Below the pieces are notes generated by a model. It had not been told where the DNA came from. It worked only from the letters and a program-made list of their open reading frames with translations, and ran no database searches. This document shows, one piece after another, positions 1 through 6,587 of a stretch of DNA of 9,313 bases (its first letter is position 1; each line of letters starts with the position of its first letter). Origin of the DNA: an uncultured Devosia sp. (GTDB lineage Bacteria; Pseudomonadota; Alphaproteobacteria; Rhizobiales; Devosiaceae); contig CAJYKO010000429.1 in NCBI GenBank assembly GCA_913775215.1, positions 1-9,313 of the forward strand. Direction: 5' to 3'. The position numbers were made by a program, and so were the translations under genes.

Positions 1-544
1 CTTCCGCCTCGACGAATGTGTTGAACGCCACCGCAAAAGGCTCCTCGGAATCGAGCTGCACATAGCTCAATTCGTGCTGCGCCACTGCCCAGGGCGCATC
101 TTCTTCGTCCTCGGCATTGGGGTCGGGCATGGCCGCATAATGCGCCCGCGGGTAAAACCGCATCCCGTTGATCATCCGGCTCGATTCGAGCACGCTGCTG
201 CGGCCGTTGAAAAGATTTAGAAGGCACTGCTGAGCATTTTCGCCATAGCTGCCGGTGGTCAACGGCTTTGCATCCGGCGAACAGGATTGCTGCGCAAAAT
301 CGAGCCAGGCGCGCTGATCCTCGCGCACCCCGGCCAAGGCCTTTTCGGAAAGCCCGCCAATCGCCGTCGCATAGCTTTTCGCTAGGCGCTCGTCAGCCGC
401 CGAAAGTCCGTCGCTTGCACAGATGGCCTTTTCAAACGGCGTCGACGCCTTGGCGCAATCAAAGCTCGCCGCTTGCACCGCAACATTGGGCAAAGCTGGT
501 GTGAGGGAAAGGGCGAGGGCAAGCAGAGCGAGGTGACGAGACAT
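1..544 (-). CDS. LprI-domain (DUF1311) secreted protein, C-terminus cut by window edge
   Basis: I read this frame directly from the minus strand: 181 codons are open from ATG at 544 to the left edge, with no stop, so the 3' end lies outside the window. Residues 1-25 look like a Sec signal peptide: short basic start, leucine/alanine-rich core, cleavage near AVQA|ASFDC. The mature part starts with an LprI N-terminal domain: C30, the FEKAIC motif ending at C42, an 'AADERLAKSY' stretch, then RAWL and C88, with a further C107. Four cysteines suggest two disulfides in the periplasm. Family members include the mycobacterial lysozyme inhibitor LprI, but most are of unknown function, so inhibition of lysozyme is not claimed. 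After about residue 120 the sequence has an acidic stretch (EDEED) and no domain I recognise. ATG at 550 is in frame, but GGAGG lies six bases before ATG 544 and directly abuts 550, which favours 544. A TTGACG -35-like box lies at 596-601 without a convincing -10. Confidence 0.85.
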   Translation of the reverse strand, partial: MSRHLALLALALSLTPALPNVAVQAASFDCAKASTPFEKAICASDGLSAADERLAKSYATAIGGLSEKALAGVREDQRAWLDFAQQSCSPDAKPLTTGSYGENAQQCLLNLFNGRSSVLESSRMINGMRFYPRAHYAAMPDPNAEDEEDAPWAVAQHELSYVQLDSEEPFAVAFNTFVEAE

Positions 545-616
545 TCCCATCCTCCGGAATTGACTGGCCCCGATTGGCCTCAGTTCCGTCCGCGCCGTCA
601 ACCCCCGCCGCACATC

Positions 617-1216
617 TTATGCCGATAGAAATGTCCGGGCCGCGAGCAGTTCTTCCTGTCGGATCTCGTGCCCTCCTTCGTGCCAGACGAGCTCCGTTCC
701 TGCGCCATTTTCGCGGAAATACTCCGCCAGCTTTTCCGTCATCTGCGCCGGCGCAATCGGATCTCGCCGCCCCGCCGTCAGCAGCACGCGGCGTCCCGAG
801 AAGTCGGCCGTCTGCGGCGCAAAGGGAATAAGCGGATGCATCAGCACTGTCGCATCGAACAGGTCAGGCGCCGCGAATTGCACGGAGGCGAGAATATTGG
901 CGCCATTGGAATAGCCGAGACCCAAAACCTTCGATGGTTTGTGCGCCGCGATCTGCTCGCGCACGAAGCCCGCCATGACTTCGGTCCGCTGCGCCAGATC
1001 GGCCATGTCATAGACGCCTTCGCCTGTCCGGCGAAAATAGCGTAGAGCCCCTTGCTCGCTGACATCCCCACGCGGCGCGACGCGCGCAGCATCGGGCACG
1101 AGTTGTGCGGCAAGCTCGAAGAACTGGTTTTCATCTCCGCCCGTGCCGTGAAAAAGCAGGATCAGCGGAGCCCCAGCCGTGCTGCCTTCGGCGCTGCGGA
1201 ATTGGTATGAAGCCAT
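617..1216 (-). CDS. alpha/beta-hydrolase, carboxylesterase/phospholipase family
   Basis: A 199-residue cytoplasmic serine hydrolase of the small carboxylesterase/phospholipase type (YpfH/MhqD-like). It shows the oxyanion-hole region HGTGGDE (residues 23-29), the nucleophile elbow GYSNG with Ser103, an acid Asp152 in GRRDPI, and His183 in EGGHEI. This is a complete, correctly spaced catalytic triad. The length is normal for the family (about 200-220). There is no signal peptide. The start is supported by an AGGAG ribosome site a short distance upstream of ATG 1216. The substrate cannot be told from the sequence; relatives hydrolyse short-chain esters, and some are induced by quinones. The gene is separated by 72 bases from the LprI-type gene on the same strand and is divergent from sdaA, with 141 bases between them. 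A shared operon with the LprI-type gene is possible but unproven. Confidence 0.88.
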   Translation of the reverse strand: MASYQFRSAEGSTAGAPLILLFHGTGGDENQFFELAAQLVPDAARVAPRGDVSEQGALRYFRRTGEGVYDMADLAQRTEVMAGFVREQIAAHKPSKVLGLGYSNGANILASVQFAAPDLFDATVLMHPLIPFAPQTADFSGRRVLLTAGRRDPIAPAQMTEKLAEYFRENGAGTELVWHEGGHEIRQEELLAARTFLSA

Positions 1217-1357
1217 AACGCGTCTCCTTCTCTTGCCTCTAATCGATATCGGGCACCATGCCGTTAACGCAATCTCCGTGCCGCGCCACGCTCCGTTGCC
1301 GATTTCGAAACAATCATCCGCCTTTGCGGCACGCGCCGGCTTTGGCTAGGATATCCC

Positions 1358-2741
1358 ATGTTCCTTTCAGTCTTTGACGTCTTCAAGATCGGCATCGGCC
1401 CCTCGAGTTCCCACACCATGGGCCCGATGTCCGCCGCCGGACGGTTTTTGTCCAAACTCAAGGACGGTAACTGGCCCCGGGCCCGCAGCGCCAAGCCCGC
1501 TGCTATCACCGCAAGCCTTCACGGCTCGCTCGCCTTCACCGGCATCGGCCATGGCAGCGATCGCGCCGTTATTTTGGGTCTTGCCGGTGAGAACCCGCGT
1601 GACATCGACCCCGATCGCATGGACGCCATCATTGCGAGCGTAAAACAAAACGGCCGCATCAACCCGCCAGGCCATCCCGGTTATCGCTTCCGCCCTGCCG
1701 TCGATCTCATGCTCGACACAAAAACGCCTCTCCCCGGCCATCCCAATGGCATGCAGTTTTCCGCCTTCGACAACGATGGCCAACTGCTCCTTCGCCGCGC
1801 CTATTTTTCCATCGGCGGCGGCTTCGTCGTCAGCCAGGACGAGTTTACGGCTCTCAAATCAGAAACGGCGCCACCGCAAGACACGCCCTGGCCTTTCGCC
1901 AACGCAGCCGAGATGCTCGACATGGCCCGGCGCTCCGGCCTATCCATCGCCGCCATGAAGCGCGCCAATGAGGAAGCGCGACTGTCGCGTCAGCAACTCG
2001 ACAAGGGTCTAGACGATCTCTGGTCAGTCATGACCAGTTGTATTGATCGCGGCCTCGCGCAGGACGGCATCTTGCCCGGCGGGTTAAAAGTCCGGCGCCG
2101 CGCCAGGGCTCTCAATAGCCAGCTGGCAGCGCAACGAGATCGATCCCTTGAGCGGCAATGACTGGCTCAGTCTTTTTGCCATGGCGGTCAATGAGGAAAA
2201 TGCCGCTGGCGGCCGCGTCGTCACCGCCCCGACCAATGGCGCCGCCGGTGTCATTCCTGCGGTGCTCCGTTATGCCGTGCAGTTCCAATCCGGCATGGGC
2301 CAGGCTGCCATCCGCGATTTTCTGCTGACCGCCGCCGCCATCGGCGGCATCCTCAAGCACAATGCCTCGATCTCAGGCGCCGAAGTCGGCTGCCAGGGCG
2401 AAGTCGGCTCCGCCTCAGCCATGGCCGCCGCCGGCCTCTGCGCCATTTGGGGCGGCAGTCCCGAACAGATCGAAAACGCCGCCGAGATCGCGCTCGAGCA
2501 CCACCTCGGGATGACCTGCGACCCCGTCGGCGGCCTGGTGCAGATTCCTTGCATCGAGCGCAACGCCTTCGGCGCCGTCAAAGCCGTCACCGCCGCCTCG
2601 CTGGCCCTTAAAGGCGACGGCATCCACGCCGTCCCCCTCGACGCCTGCATCGAAACCATGCGCCAGACTGGCCTCGATATGAGCGAAAAATATAAGGAAA
2701 CGAGCCCAGGCGGGCTGGCTGTTAACGTCGTCGCCTGCTGA
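1358..2741 (+). pseudogene. sdaA: L-serine ammonia-lyase (iron-sulfur, single-chain), frameshifted
   Basis: The intact enzyme deaminates L-serine to pyruvate and ammonia using a [4Fe-4S] cluster. Here it is in two frames. The first, 1358-2161 (267 residues), carries the beta domain with GIGPSSSHTMGP (residues 12-23) and the start of the alpha domain. The second frame is open from 2088 to 2741 and carries DPLSGNDW, NEENAAGGR, TAPTNGA and the cluster cysteines. Numbered from TTG 2148 these are C82 (EVGCQGEVG), C124 (MTCDP) and C135 (IPCIERNA), spaced as in E. coli SdaA. The final residue is Cys197; in the Legionella enzyme the C-terminal cysteine reaches into the active site. Correcting one base gives about 460 residues, against 454 in E. 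coli. A TAGGA ribosome site lies six bases before ATG 1358. The break lies inside the alpha domain, not at the natural subunit border of the two-chain Bacillus enzyme, so a working split enzyme is unlikely. Either the gene was lost recently or there is a sequencing error. Confidence 0.9.
2088..2158 (+). other. frameshift interval in sdaA
   Basis: The downstream frame becomes open at 2088, after a TAA at 2085. The upstream frame ends at TGA 2159-2161, so the indel must lie between. Comparison with remembered E. coli SdaA (…RRAAALRRMLVSQ…TTDPMAVVDW) fits ALNSQLAAQ in the first frame and NEIDPLSGNDW in the second. This narrows the change to roughly 2130-2145: one extra base or two missing. There is no long homopolymer here (the longest run is CCC at 2145-2147) and no obvious slippery heptamer with a downstream stem. 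A separate start for the second part would be TTG 2148 with only a weak GAG upstream. Confidence 0.75.
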
Positions 2742-2762
2742 TGGAGAGCCTCGGGCCCAATC

Positions 2763-2783
2763 CCTCCCCCTACCAGGGGGAGG
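2763..2783. repeat. GC-rich REP-like hairpin between convergent genes
   Basis: A perfect 9-base inverted repeat, CCTCCCCCT / AGGGGGAGG, with a three-base loop ACC. It is followed by a second, related G-run and a weaker GAGGG…CCCTC pair (2788-2802) that touches the stop codon of manC. It lies in the 59-base gap between sdaA (plus) and manC (minus), both of which end here. The shape fits a hairpin serving both 3' ends, but neither side has a T-tract, so simple intrinsic termination is not shown. The CCCTCCCCCT…AGGGGGAGG pattern resembles a dispersed palindrome I recall from several alphaproteobacterial genomes; copy number cannot be judged from one window. Confidence 0.6.
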
Positions 2784-2800
2784 CTAGGAGGGGGTAACCC

Positions 2801-4228
2801 TCAGTTCCGCCCGAACTCATCCTCGATGCGGATGATGTCGTCTTCCCCAAGATAAGACCCGGTCTGCACTTCGATCAGCTCCAGCTCGATCTTGCCCGGA
2901 TTGGCCAGCCGATGCGTGCAGCCAAGCGGCAAATAGATCGACTGGTTTTCCGAGAGCATGGTCACCGTGCCATCGACCGTCACTTCCGCCGTGCCGCGCA
3001 CCACGATCCAGTGCTCGGACCGATGATGGTGCTTTTGGAGGCTCAGCTTCTTGCCAGGCTTGACGAAAAGCTTTTTTACCTGAAAGCGCTCACCCATCAG
3101 GATCGACGAATAGCCGCCCCAGGGCCGGTAAGACGTCTTATGCGTCTCGGTCAGCGCGCGCGTGGCCGCATCAGCCCTAAGCGATTTCGCAATCGCCCCG
3201 ACATTCTGCGCCTGGCTCAGCCGGCCGACGAACACGGCGTCTTCCGTCGCAATGACAGCAACATCATCAAGCCCATCGACGACGACATGAGCCGTCTCAC
3301 TGACGACAAGCGTATTGGTCGTATTGGACAACCGCGCCGGACCCGTCACGGCATTGCCGTCTGCGTCCCGCTCCTTGCCCTTCCACACCGCATCCCAGGC
3401 GCCGAGATCGGACCATTCGAACGAGACCGGCAAGACCGCTGCCTTGCTGGTCCGCTCGAAGATCGCATAATCGACCGAGATATTGGGCGAAGCGGCAAAG
3501 GCTGTTTCATCGAGTCGAATAAAATCGAGATCGCGCTTGGCTGCCGAAACCGCGCCGCGCGCTGCCGCGAACACCTCCGGCGCAAGCTTCTCGCATTCGG
3601 CGAGAAACACCTTGGCCGGCAGCATGAACATGCCAGAATTCCAGGCAAACCCACCCTGGCTCAGCATGGCCTCCGCCTTTTCAAGGTTCGGCTTCTCGAC
3701 GAAAGCCTGAACCTTGTGCGCCCCATGGCTCAGGCCATCGCCGATCGCGATATAGCCATAGCCTGTTTCCGGACGATCGGGCGTAATGCCAAAAGTCACG
3801 AGATGGCCATCGCGCGCTGCCAGCGCCGCATTGTCCACCGCGCCGAAATATTCGGCGCTGGCCGGAATGAGATGGTCCGAGGCCAACACATGAAGGATGG
3901 CATTCTCGTCCTGGCTCACGGCCACCTGCGCCGCTGCGGCAATCGCCGCCGCGGTATTCCGCGCGACCGGCTCAAGCAGGATCGCGCCAAGCGCAATCCC
4001 CCGCTCCTGCGCCTGCTCGGCGACAAGGAAGCGATATTCGGCATTGGTGATCACGATCGGCGCGCCATAGCGCCCCGCATCCTTCACCCGCTCCAGGCTC
4101 TGCTGAAACAGGCTCGTCTCACCCACAAGGTCGATAAACTGCTTGGGCCGCGCCGAACGCGACTTCGGCCACAAACGCGTACCCTGGCCGCCAGCCAGAA
4201 TGACAGGAATAACGACGCTCACGCTCAA
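2801..4228 (-). CDS. manC: mannose-1-phosphate guanylyltransferase / mannose-6-phosphate isomerase
   Basis: A 475-residue bifunctional type II enzyme (ManC/CpsB/AlgA/XanB family). It interconverts fructose-6-P and mannose-6-P and makes GDP-mannose from mannose-1-P and GTP, supplying surface polysaccharide synthesis. The N-terminal nucleotidyltransferase domain (about 5-290) has GGQGTRLWPKSR (13-24) followed by PKQF, ASDH (116-119), ETGYGYI (154-160), FVEKP (176-180) and SVDYAIFE. The C-terminal cupin isomerase domain (about 325-472) has RPWGGY (368-373) and the metal-binding QKHHHRSEHW (398-407). Length and order are normal. The start is uncertain: TTG 4228 has no clear ribosome site, while GTG at 4222 has a GGGG six bases upstream; both give the same domains. 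No phosphomannomutase or glycosyltransferase lies beside it, so it stands alone here. It follows the tRNA-fMet terminator by about 150 bases on the same strand and probably has its own promoter, which I could not identify. Confidence 0.93.
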   Translation of the reverse strand: MSVSVVIPVILAGGQGTRLWPKSRSARPKQFIDLVGETSLFQQSLERVKDAGRYGAPIVITNAEYRFLVAEQAQERGIALGAILLEPVARNTAAAIAAAAQVAVSQDENAILHVLASDHLIPASAEYFGAVDNAALAARDGHLVTFGITPDRPETGYGYIAIGDGLSHGAHKVQAFVEKPNLEKAEAMLSQGGFAWNSGMFMLPAKVFLAECEKLAPEVFAAARGAVSAAKRDLDFIRLDETAFAASPNISVDYAIFERTSKAAVLPVSFEWSDLGAWDAVWKGKERDADGNAVTGPARLSNTTNTLVVSETAHVVVDGLDDVAVIATEDAVFVGRLSQAQNVGAIAKSLRADAATRALTETHKTSYRPWGGYSSILMGERFQVKKLFVKPGKKLSLQKHHHRSEHWIVVRGTAEVTVDGTVTMLSENQSIYLPLGCTHRLANPGKIELELIEVQTGSYLGEDDIIRIEDEFGRN

Positions 4229-4375
4229 CCCCGGAAGTGAAATGCTGATGATCCTAAGAGCACACTAAGGCTCAACCCGCAATTCAGCTAGGCAGATGTA
4301 GTTAAGGCCTGCGCTGAGCTGCACGCATGACTTGCACACATTTGCGCGTCAGGATTGTTACAGGACTGAAAAAGG

Positions 4376-4409
4376 AAAAGCCCACAAGACTGTTGTCCTG
4401 TGGGCTTTT
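4376..4409 (-). terminator. intrinsic terminator after tRNA-fMet
   Basis: A perfect 11-base stem, AAAAGCCCACA (4376-4386) with TGTGGGCTTTT (4399-4409). It is extended inward, past one A-C mismatch, by GAC/GTC around a TGTT loop. On the minus strand it begins one base after the tRNA's CCA and runs into TTTTCCTTTTT, the expected layout for a Rho-independent terminator. The plus-strand side also has a T-run, so it could act in both directions. Confidence 0.85.
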
Positions 4410-4410
4410 T

Positions 4411-4487
<77 letters not shown>

Positions 4488-4519
4488 TCATTCACTGCGC
4501 CGCGGCGCTGTGTGAGGGC

Positions 4520-4548
4520 TATATAGGGGGGCTCGGCTGAGAGCTCAA
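4520..4548 (-). promoter_or_regulatory. sigma-70-type promoter of tRNA-fMet
   Basis: On the minus strand TTGAGC (4548-4543) is followed, after exactly 17 bases, by TATATA (4525-4520). Read in the rhizobial style it is GTTGAG-N17-CTATAT, close to the CTTGAC-N17-CTATAT form known for Sinorhizobium. The bases just after the -10 (GCCCTC) form a GC-rich discriminator, typical of stable-RNA promoters under stringent control. The predicted start is near 4512, leaving a leader of about 25 bases before the tRNA's first base at 4487. Confidence 0.75.
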
Positions 4549-4556
4549 CCCCCAAA

Positions 4557-4588
4557 GCGGCATGAGTGACGTTTTTTTGACATGCCGC
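4557..4588. repeat. 8-base inverted repeat between tRNA-fMet and aldo/keto reductase
   Basis: GCGGCATG (4557-4564) and CATGCCGC (4581-4588) are perfect arms around a 16-base spacer that contains a run of seven T. The right arm overlaps a consensus -35 box TTGACA (4577-4582, plus strand), although no good -10 follows. The left arm begins eight bases upstream of the -35 box of the tRNA promoter. It could be an operator for the plus-strand gene or a weak hairpin. There is no T-tract after the right arm on either strand, so it is not a standard terminator. Confidence 0.5.
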
Positions 4589-4736
4589 GGAAAACTCTCG
4601 GGAAACGGCCATTCCACGCCGCGCGCATGTGGAAAACTTTCCCGCCTGAACGCCTTGGGCATCCCGTGCCGTTCCCGAAGCGCAATGCACCGTCTAGGGT
4701 CGCGCCGCTTCGTCACTCGAACCGGGATTACGCGCC

Positions 4737-5774
4737 ATGGATATGAAAACGCTCGGCCGCACCGGCATTGCCGTCACCGATATCTGCCTTGGCACCATGA
4801 CCTGGGGCAGTCAGAATACCGAGGCCGAGGGCCATGCCCAGATCGCCATGGCGCGCGATGCCGGCATCAATTTTATGGACACCGCCGAACTTTATGCCGT
4901 TCCCGGCAGCCCAGAGACTTCAGGCCGCACCGAAGAGATCATTGGCAACTGGTTCGCCGCCAACAACGATCGCGACAAGTGGGTCCTGGCGAGCAAGATC
5001 GGCGGCGGTGGCAATGCCTTCCTCCGCGGCGGGCGGCGCGCCGATGGCGCCTCTATCCGTGAGGCGCTCGATGGCAGCCTCAAGCGTTTGAAGACCGACT
5101 TTATCGATCTCTACCAGATCCATTGGGCCAGCCGCGGCCACTATCACTTCGAAAACTACTGGCACTATGCGCCGGAAAAACAGGACACGGCTGACGTTCT
5201 GGCCAATCTCGAAGAGATGCTCGACGTCCTCGGCGACCTGGTCAAGCAAGGAAAAATCCGCGCTGTCGGCGTTTCCAACGAGACCACTTGGGGCATTTCC
5301 CAGTGGCTGCGCATCGCCGAAGCCAGGGGCCTTCCGCGCCTCGCTTCCGTCCAGAACGAATACAATTTCCTGCGTCGGCTTTTCGATCATGACCTGGCCG
5401 AACTCTGCCACCATGAAGATGTCGGCCTCCTTGCCTATTCCCCGCTCGCTGCGGGCATGTTGACGGGCAAATATCTTGATGGCGCCAATCCCAAGGGCAG
5501 CCGCAAGGATTATCAAAAGGGGTTCTGGCGCGATAACGAATTTTCGGAAGCCGCAACGCGCGAATATCTCGCTCTCGCCAAAACCCATGGCCTCGACCCC
5601 GCACAAATGGCAATCGCCTTCTGCCGCTCGCGTCCCTTCACCACCTCGACGATCATCGGCGCCACCAGCACAGAGCAATTGGCCATCAACCTCGGCGCCA
5701 GGGACCTGACGCTGTCGCCCGAAGTGCTTGCCGGCATCGACGCCATCTATCGCCGCCACCCGCGTCCGCTATAA
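4737..5774 (+). CDS. tas: Tas-like NADP-dependent aldo/keto reductase
   Basis: A 345-residue cytosolic TIM-barrel oxidoreductase. It closely matches remembered E. coli Tas (346 residues) across its length, for example GTMTWGSQNTEAEGHAQ (19-35), PETSGRTEEIIGNW (59-72), SLKRLKTDFIDLYQIHW (114-130) and HGLDPAQMAIAF (284-295). The aldo/keto reductase tetrad is complete: Asp48 (MDTAELY), Tyr53, Lys87 (ASKIG) and His129 (QIHW). GVSNET (178-183) and the C-terminal STIIGATSTEQL (304-315) belong to the cofactor side of the barrel. The physiological substrate of Tas proteins is not known; they are grouped with general carbonyl-reducing enzymes. ATG 4737 is preceded by GGGA at nine bases; ATG 4743, in frame, is too far from it. 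The DUF599 gene starts 27 bases after the stop, so the two probably share a transcript. Confidence 0.92.
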   Translation: MDMKTLGRTGIAVTDICLGTMTWGSQNTEAEGHAQIAMARDAGINFMDTAELYAVPGSPETSGRTEEIIGNWFAANNDRDKWVLASKIGGGGNAFLRGGRRADGASIREALDGSLKRLKTDFIDLYQIHWASRGHYHFENYWHYAPEKQDTADVLANLEEMLDVLGDLVKQGKIRAVGVSNETTWGISQWLRIAEARGLPRLASVQNEYNFLRRLFDHDLAELCHHEDVGLLAYSPLAAGMLTGKYLDGANPKGSRKDYQKGFWRDNEFSEAATREYLALAKTHGLDPAQMAIAFCRSRPFTTSTIIGATSTEQLAINLGARDLTLSPEVLAGIDAIYRRHPRPL

Positions 5775-5780
5775 TCCTGG

Positions 5781-5792
5781 CCAAACGTTTGG
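5781..5792. repeat. 12-base perfect palindrome before the DUF599 gene
   Basis: CCAAACGTTTGG is fully self-complementary with no spacer. It sits in the 27-base gap between the aldo/keto reductase stop and the GTG start of the DUF599 gene, and its last two bases belong to the GGGGG ribosome site (5791-5795). It has the form of a small dimeric-regulator site, but its position inside a probable operon could equally mean chance. No known regulator is assigned. Confidence 0.4.
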
Positions 5793-5801
5793 GGGCCCGA
5801 C

Positions 5802-6530
5802 GTGACATCGACACTTTTCACATCGCTTTTTCCGCTCCTCGCCTATTACGCCTATAATCTCCTGGTGCCGCTGGTCGAAAAGCGGCGCCCCTCGCTCTCG
5901 AGCATTATGAACATGCAGCGCCGCCGCTGGGTCACCAACGCGACCCGTCGTGAAACGCCCTTCGATGCCATTCTCTCGGGCAATATCATGGGGTCGGTGA
6001 GTTTCCTCGCCTCGACTTCCGTGCTGCTGGTGCTTGCGGTCTTTGCTGTCTTCGGTCAGGTGCCGGCGGTGATGGATACGCTCGGCACGCTTTCCGTGCA
6101 GCACACCTTCACCGTCGCGGATGTGCAGATCCATCTCATGGTCATGCTGACCATGTTCGTCCTCGCATTTTTCGCTTTCACTCTATCGCTGCGCCAGTTC
6201 AACCATTTCTGCATCATGCTCGGCGCGCTCGATCATGATCGGGTGACGAGCGAGGAAGAAATCGACGCCATCACCCGCATGAATGCGCTCGGGGCGAAAA
6301 ATTTCAATTCAGGCATCCGCGCCTATTATTTCGCCGTCTCGACCGTCGCCTGGTTCGTCTCGGAATGGCTTGCTGTCGCCGCGTGCCTTGCCACCATTCT
6401 GATCATCGCCCACCGCGAGTTCTTTTCTACAGCCCATCGCACTGCAGCCACCGCCGCAGTGATCGCGGCCCGCCACCGCGAAAAACTCAAGGAAGGCGCG
6501 CCCAAAACCTCCGGCGACGGCGGTTTTTAG
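5802..6530 (+). CDS. DUF599 family integral membrane protein
   Basis: A 242-residue inner-membrane protein of the DUF599 family, whose function is not known. Hydrophobic segments lie at about 4-24, 65-85, 109-130 and 175-203. Family marks are the basic stretch MQRRRWVTNATRRE (38-51), the ILSGNIMGSVSFLASTS segment (57-73), SLRQFNHF (129-136) and NFNSGIRAYYFAVSTVAWF (167-185). The tail after about residue 205 is polar and basic, probably cytosolic. The start is GTG 5802, six bases after a GGGGG ribosome site; no ATG fits better. It follows the aldo/keto reductase by 27 bases in the same direction and ends against the convergent Sel1-repeat gene. Nothing in the context reveals a partner or substrate. 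Confidence 0.88.
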   Translation: MTSTLFTSLFPLLAYYAYNLLVPLVEKRRPSLSSIMNMQRRRWVTNATRRETPFDAILSGNIMGSVSFLASTSVLLVLAVFAVFGQVPAVMDTLGTLSVQHTFTVADVQIHLMVMLTMFVLAFFAFTLSLRQFNHFCIMLGALDHDRVTSEEEIDAITRMNALGAKNFNSGIRAYYFAVSTVAWFVSEWLAVAACLATILIIAHREFFSTAHRTAATAAVIAARHREKLKEGAPKTSGDGGF

Positions 6531-6538
6531 ACGCAAAG

Positions 6539-6562
6539 GCCGCCCGGCAAATGCCGGACGGC
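6539..6562. terminator. hairpin between convergent DUF599 and Sel1-repeat genes
   Basis: GCCGCCCGGC (6539-6548) pairs with GCCGGACGGC (6553-6562) around an AAAT loop, with nine pairs and one C-A mismatch. It lies in the 57-base gap where both genes end. The flanks are only weakly T-rich (CTCCTTATT on plus, CCTTTG on minus), so it is a probable but not textbook bidirectional terminator. Confidence 0.6.
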
Positions 6563-6587
6563 TCTCCTTATTCAGCGCATTAATAGA

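Noticed and set aside
1278..1332. GTGCCGC … GCGGCAC inverted repeat upstream of sdaA.
   Set aside because: Seven-base arms 41 bases apart in GC-rich DNA are easily chance, and no regulator family is suggested.
2148..2741. Second sdaA frame as an independent alpha-subunit gene with a TTG start.
   Set aside because: It would begin well inside the alpha domain, lacking its first part, and has no good ribosome site; a frameshift in a single-chain gene explains it better.
2912..4240. A 442-codon open frame on the plus strand, antisense to manC.
   Set aside because: The minus-strand frame is an unmistakable ManC with all motifs. The antisense product is Arg/His-rich with no family resemblance, as expected from reading high-GC codons backwards.
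4628..4636. TTTTCCACA on the minus strand, matching the DnaA-box pattern TTWTNCACA.
   Set aside because: A single box without a cluster, AT-rich unwinding region or origin-linked genes; likely chance.
4920..5759. A 279-codon open frame antisense to the aldo/keto reductase.
   Set aside because: The plus strand encodes a full Tas-like protein with its catalytic tetrad; this is its shadow.
5770..5775. A perfect TATAAT overlapping the stop codon of the aldo/keto reductase.
   Set aside because: The hexamer 17 bases upstream (CTATCG) is not a -35 box, and the sequence follows from the final codons plus TAA. A promoter for the DUF599 gene is not supported.
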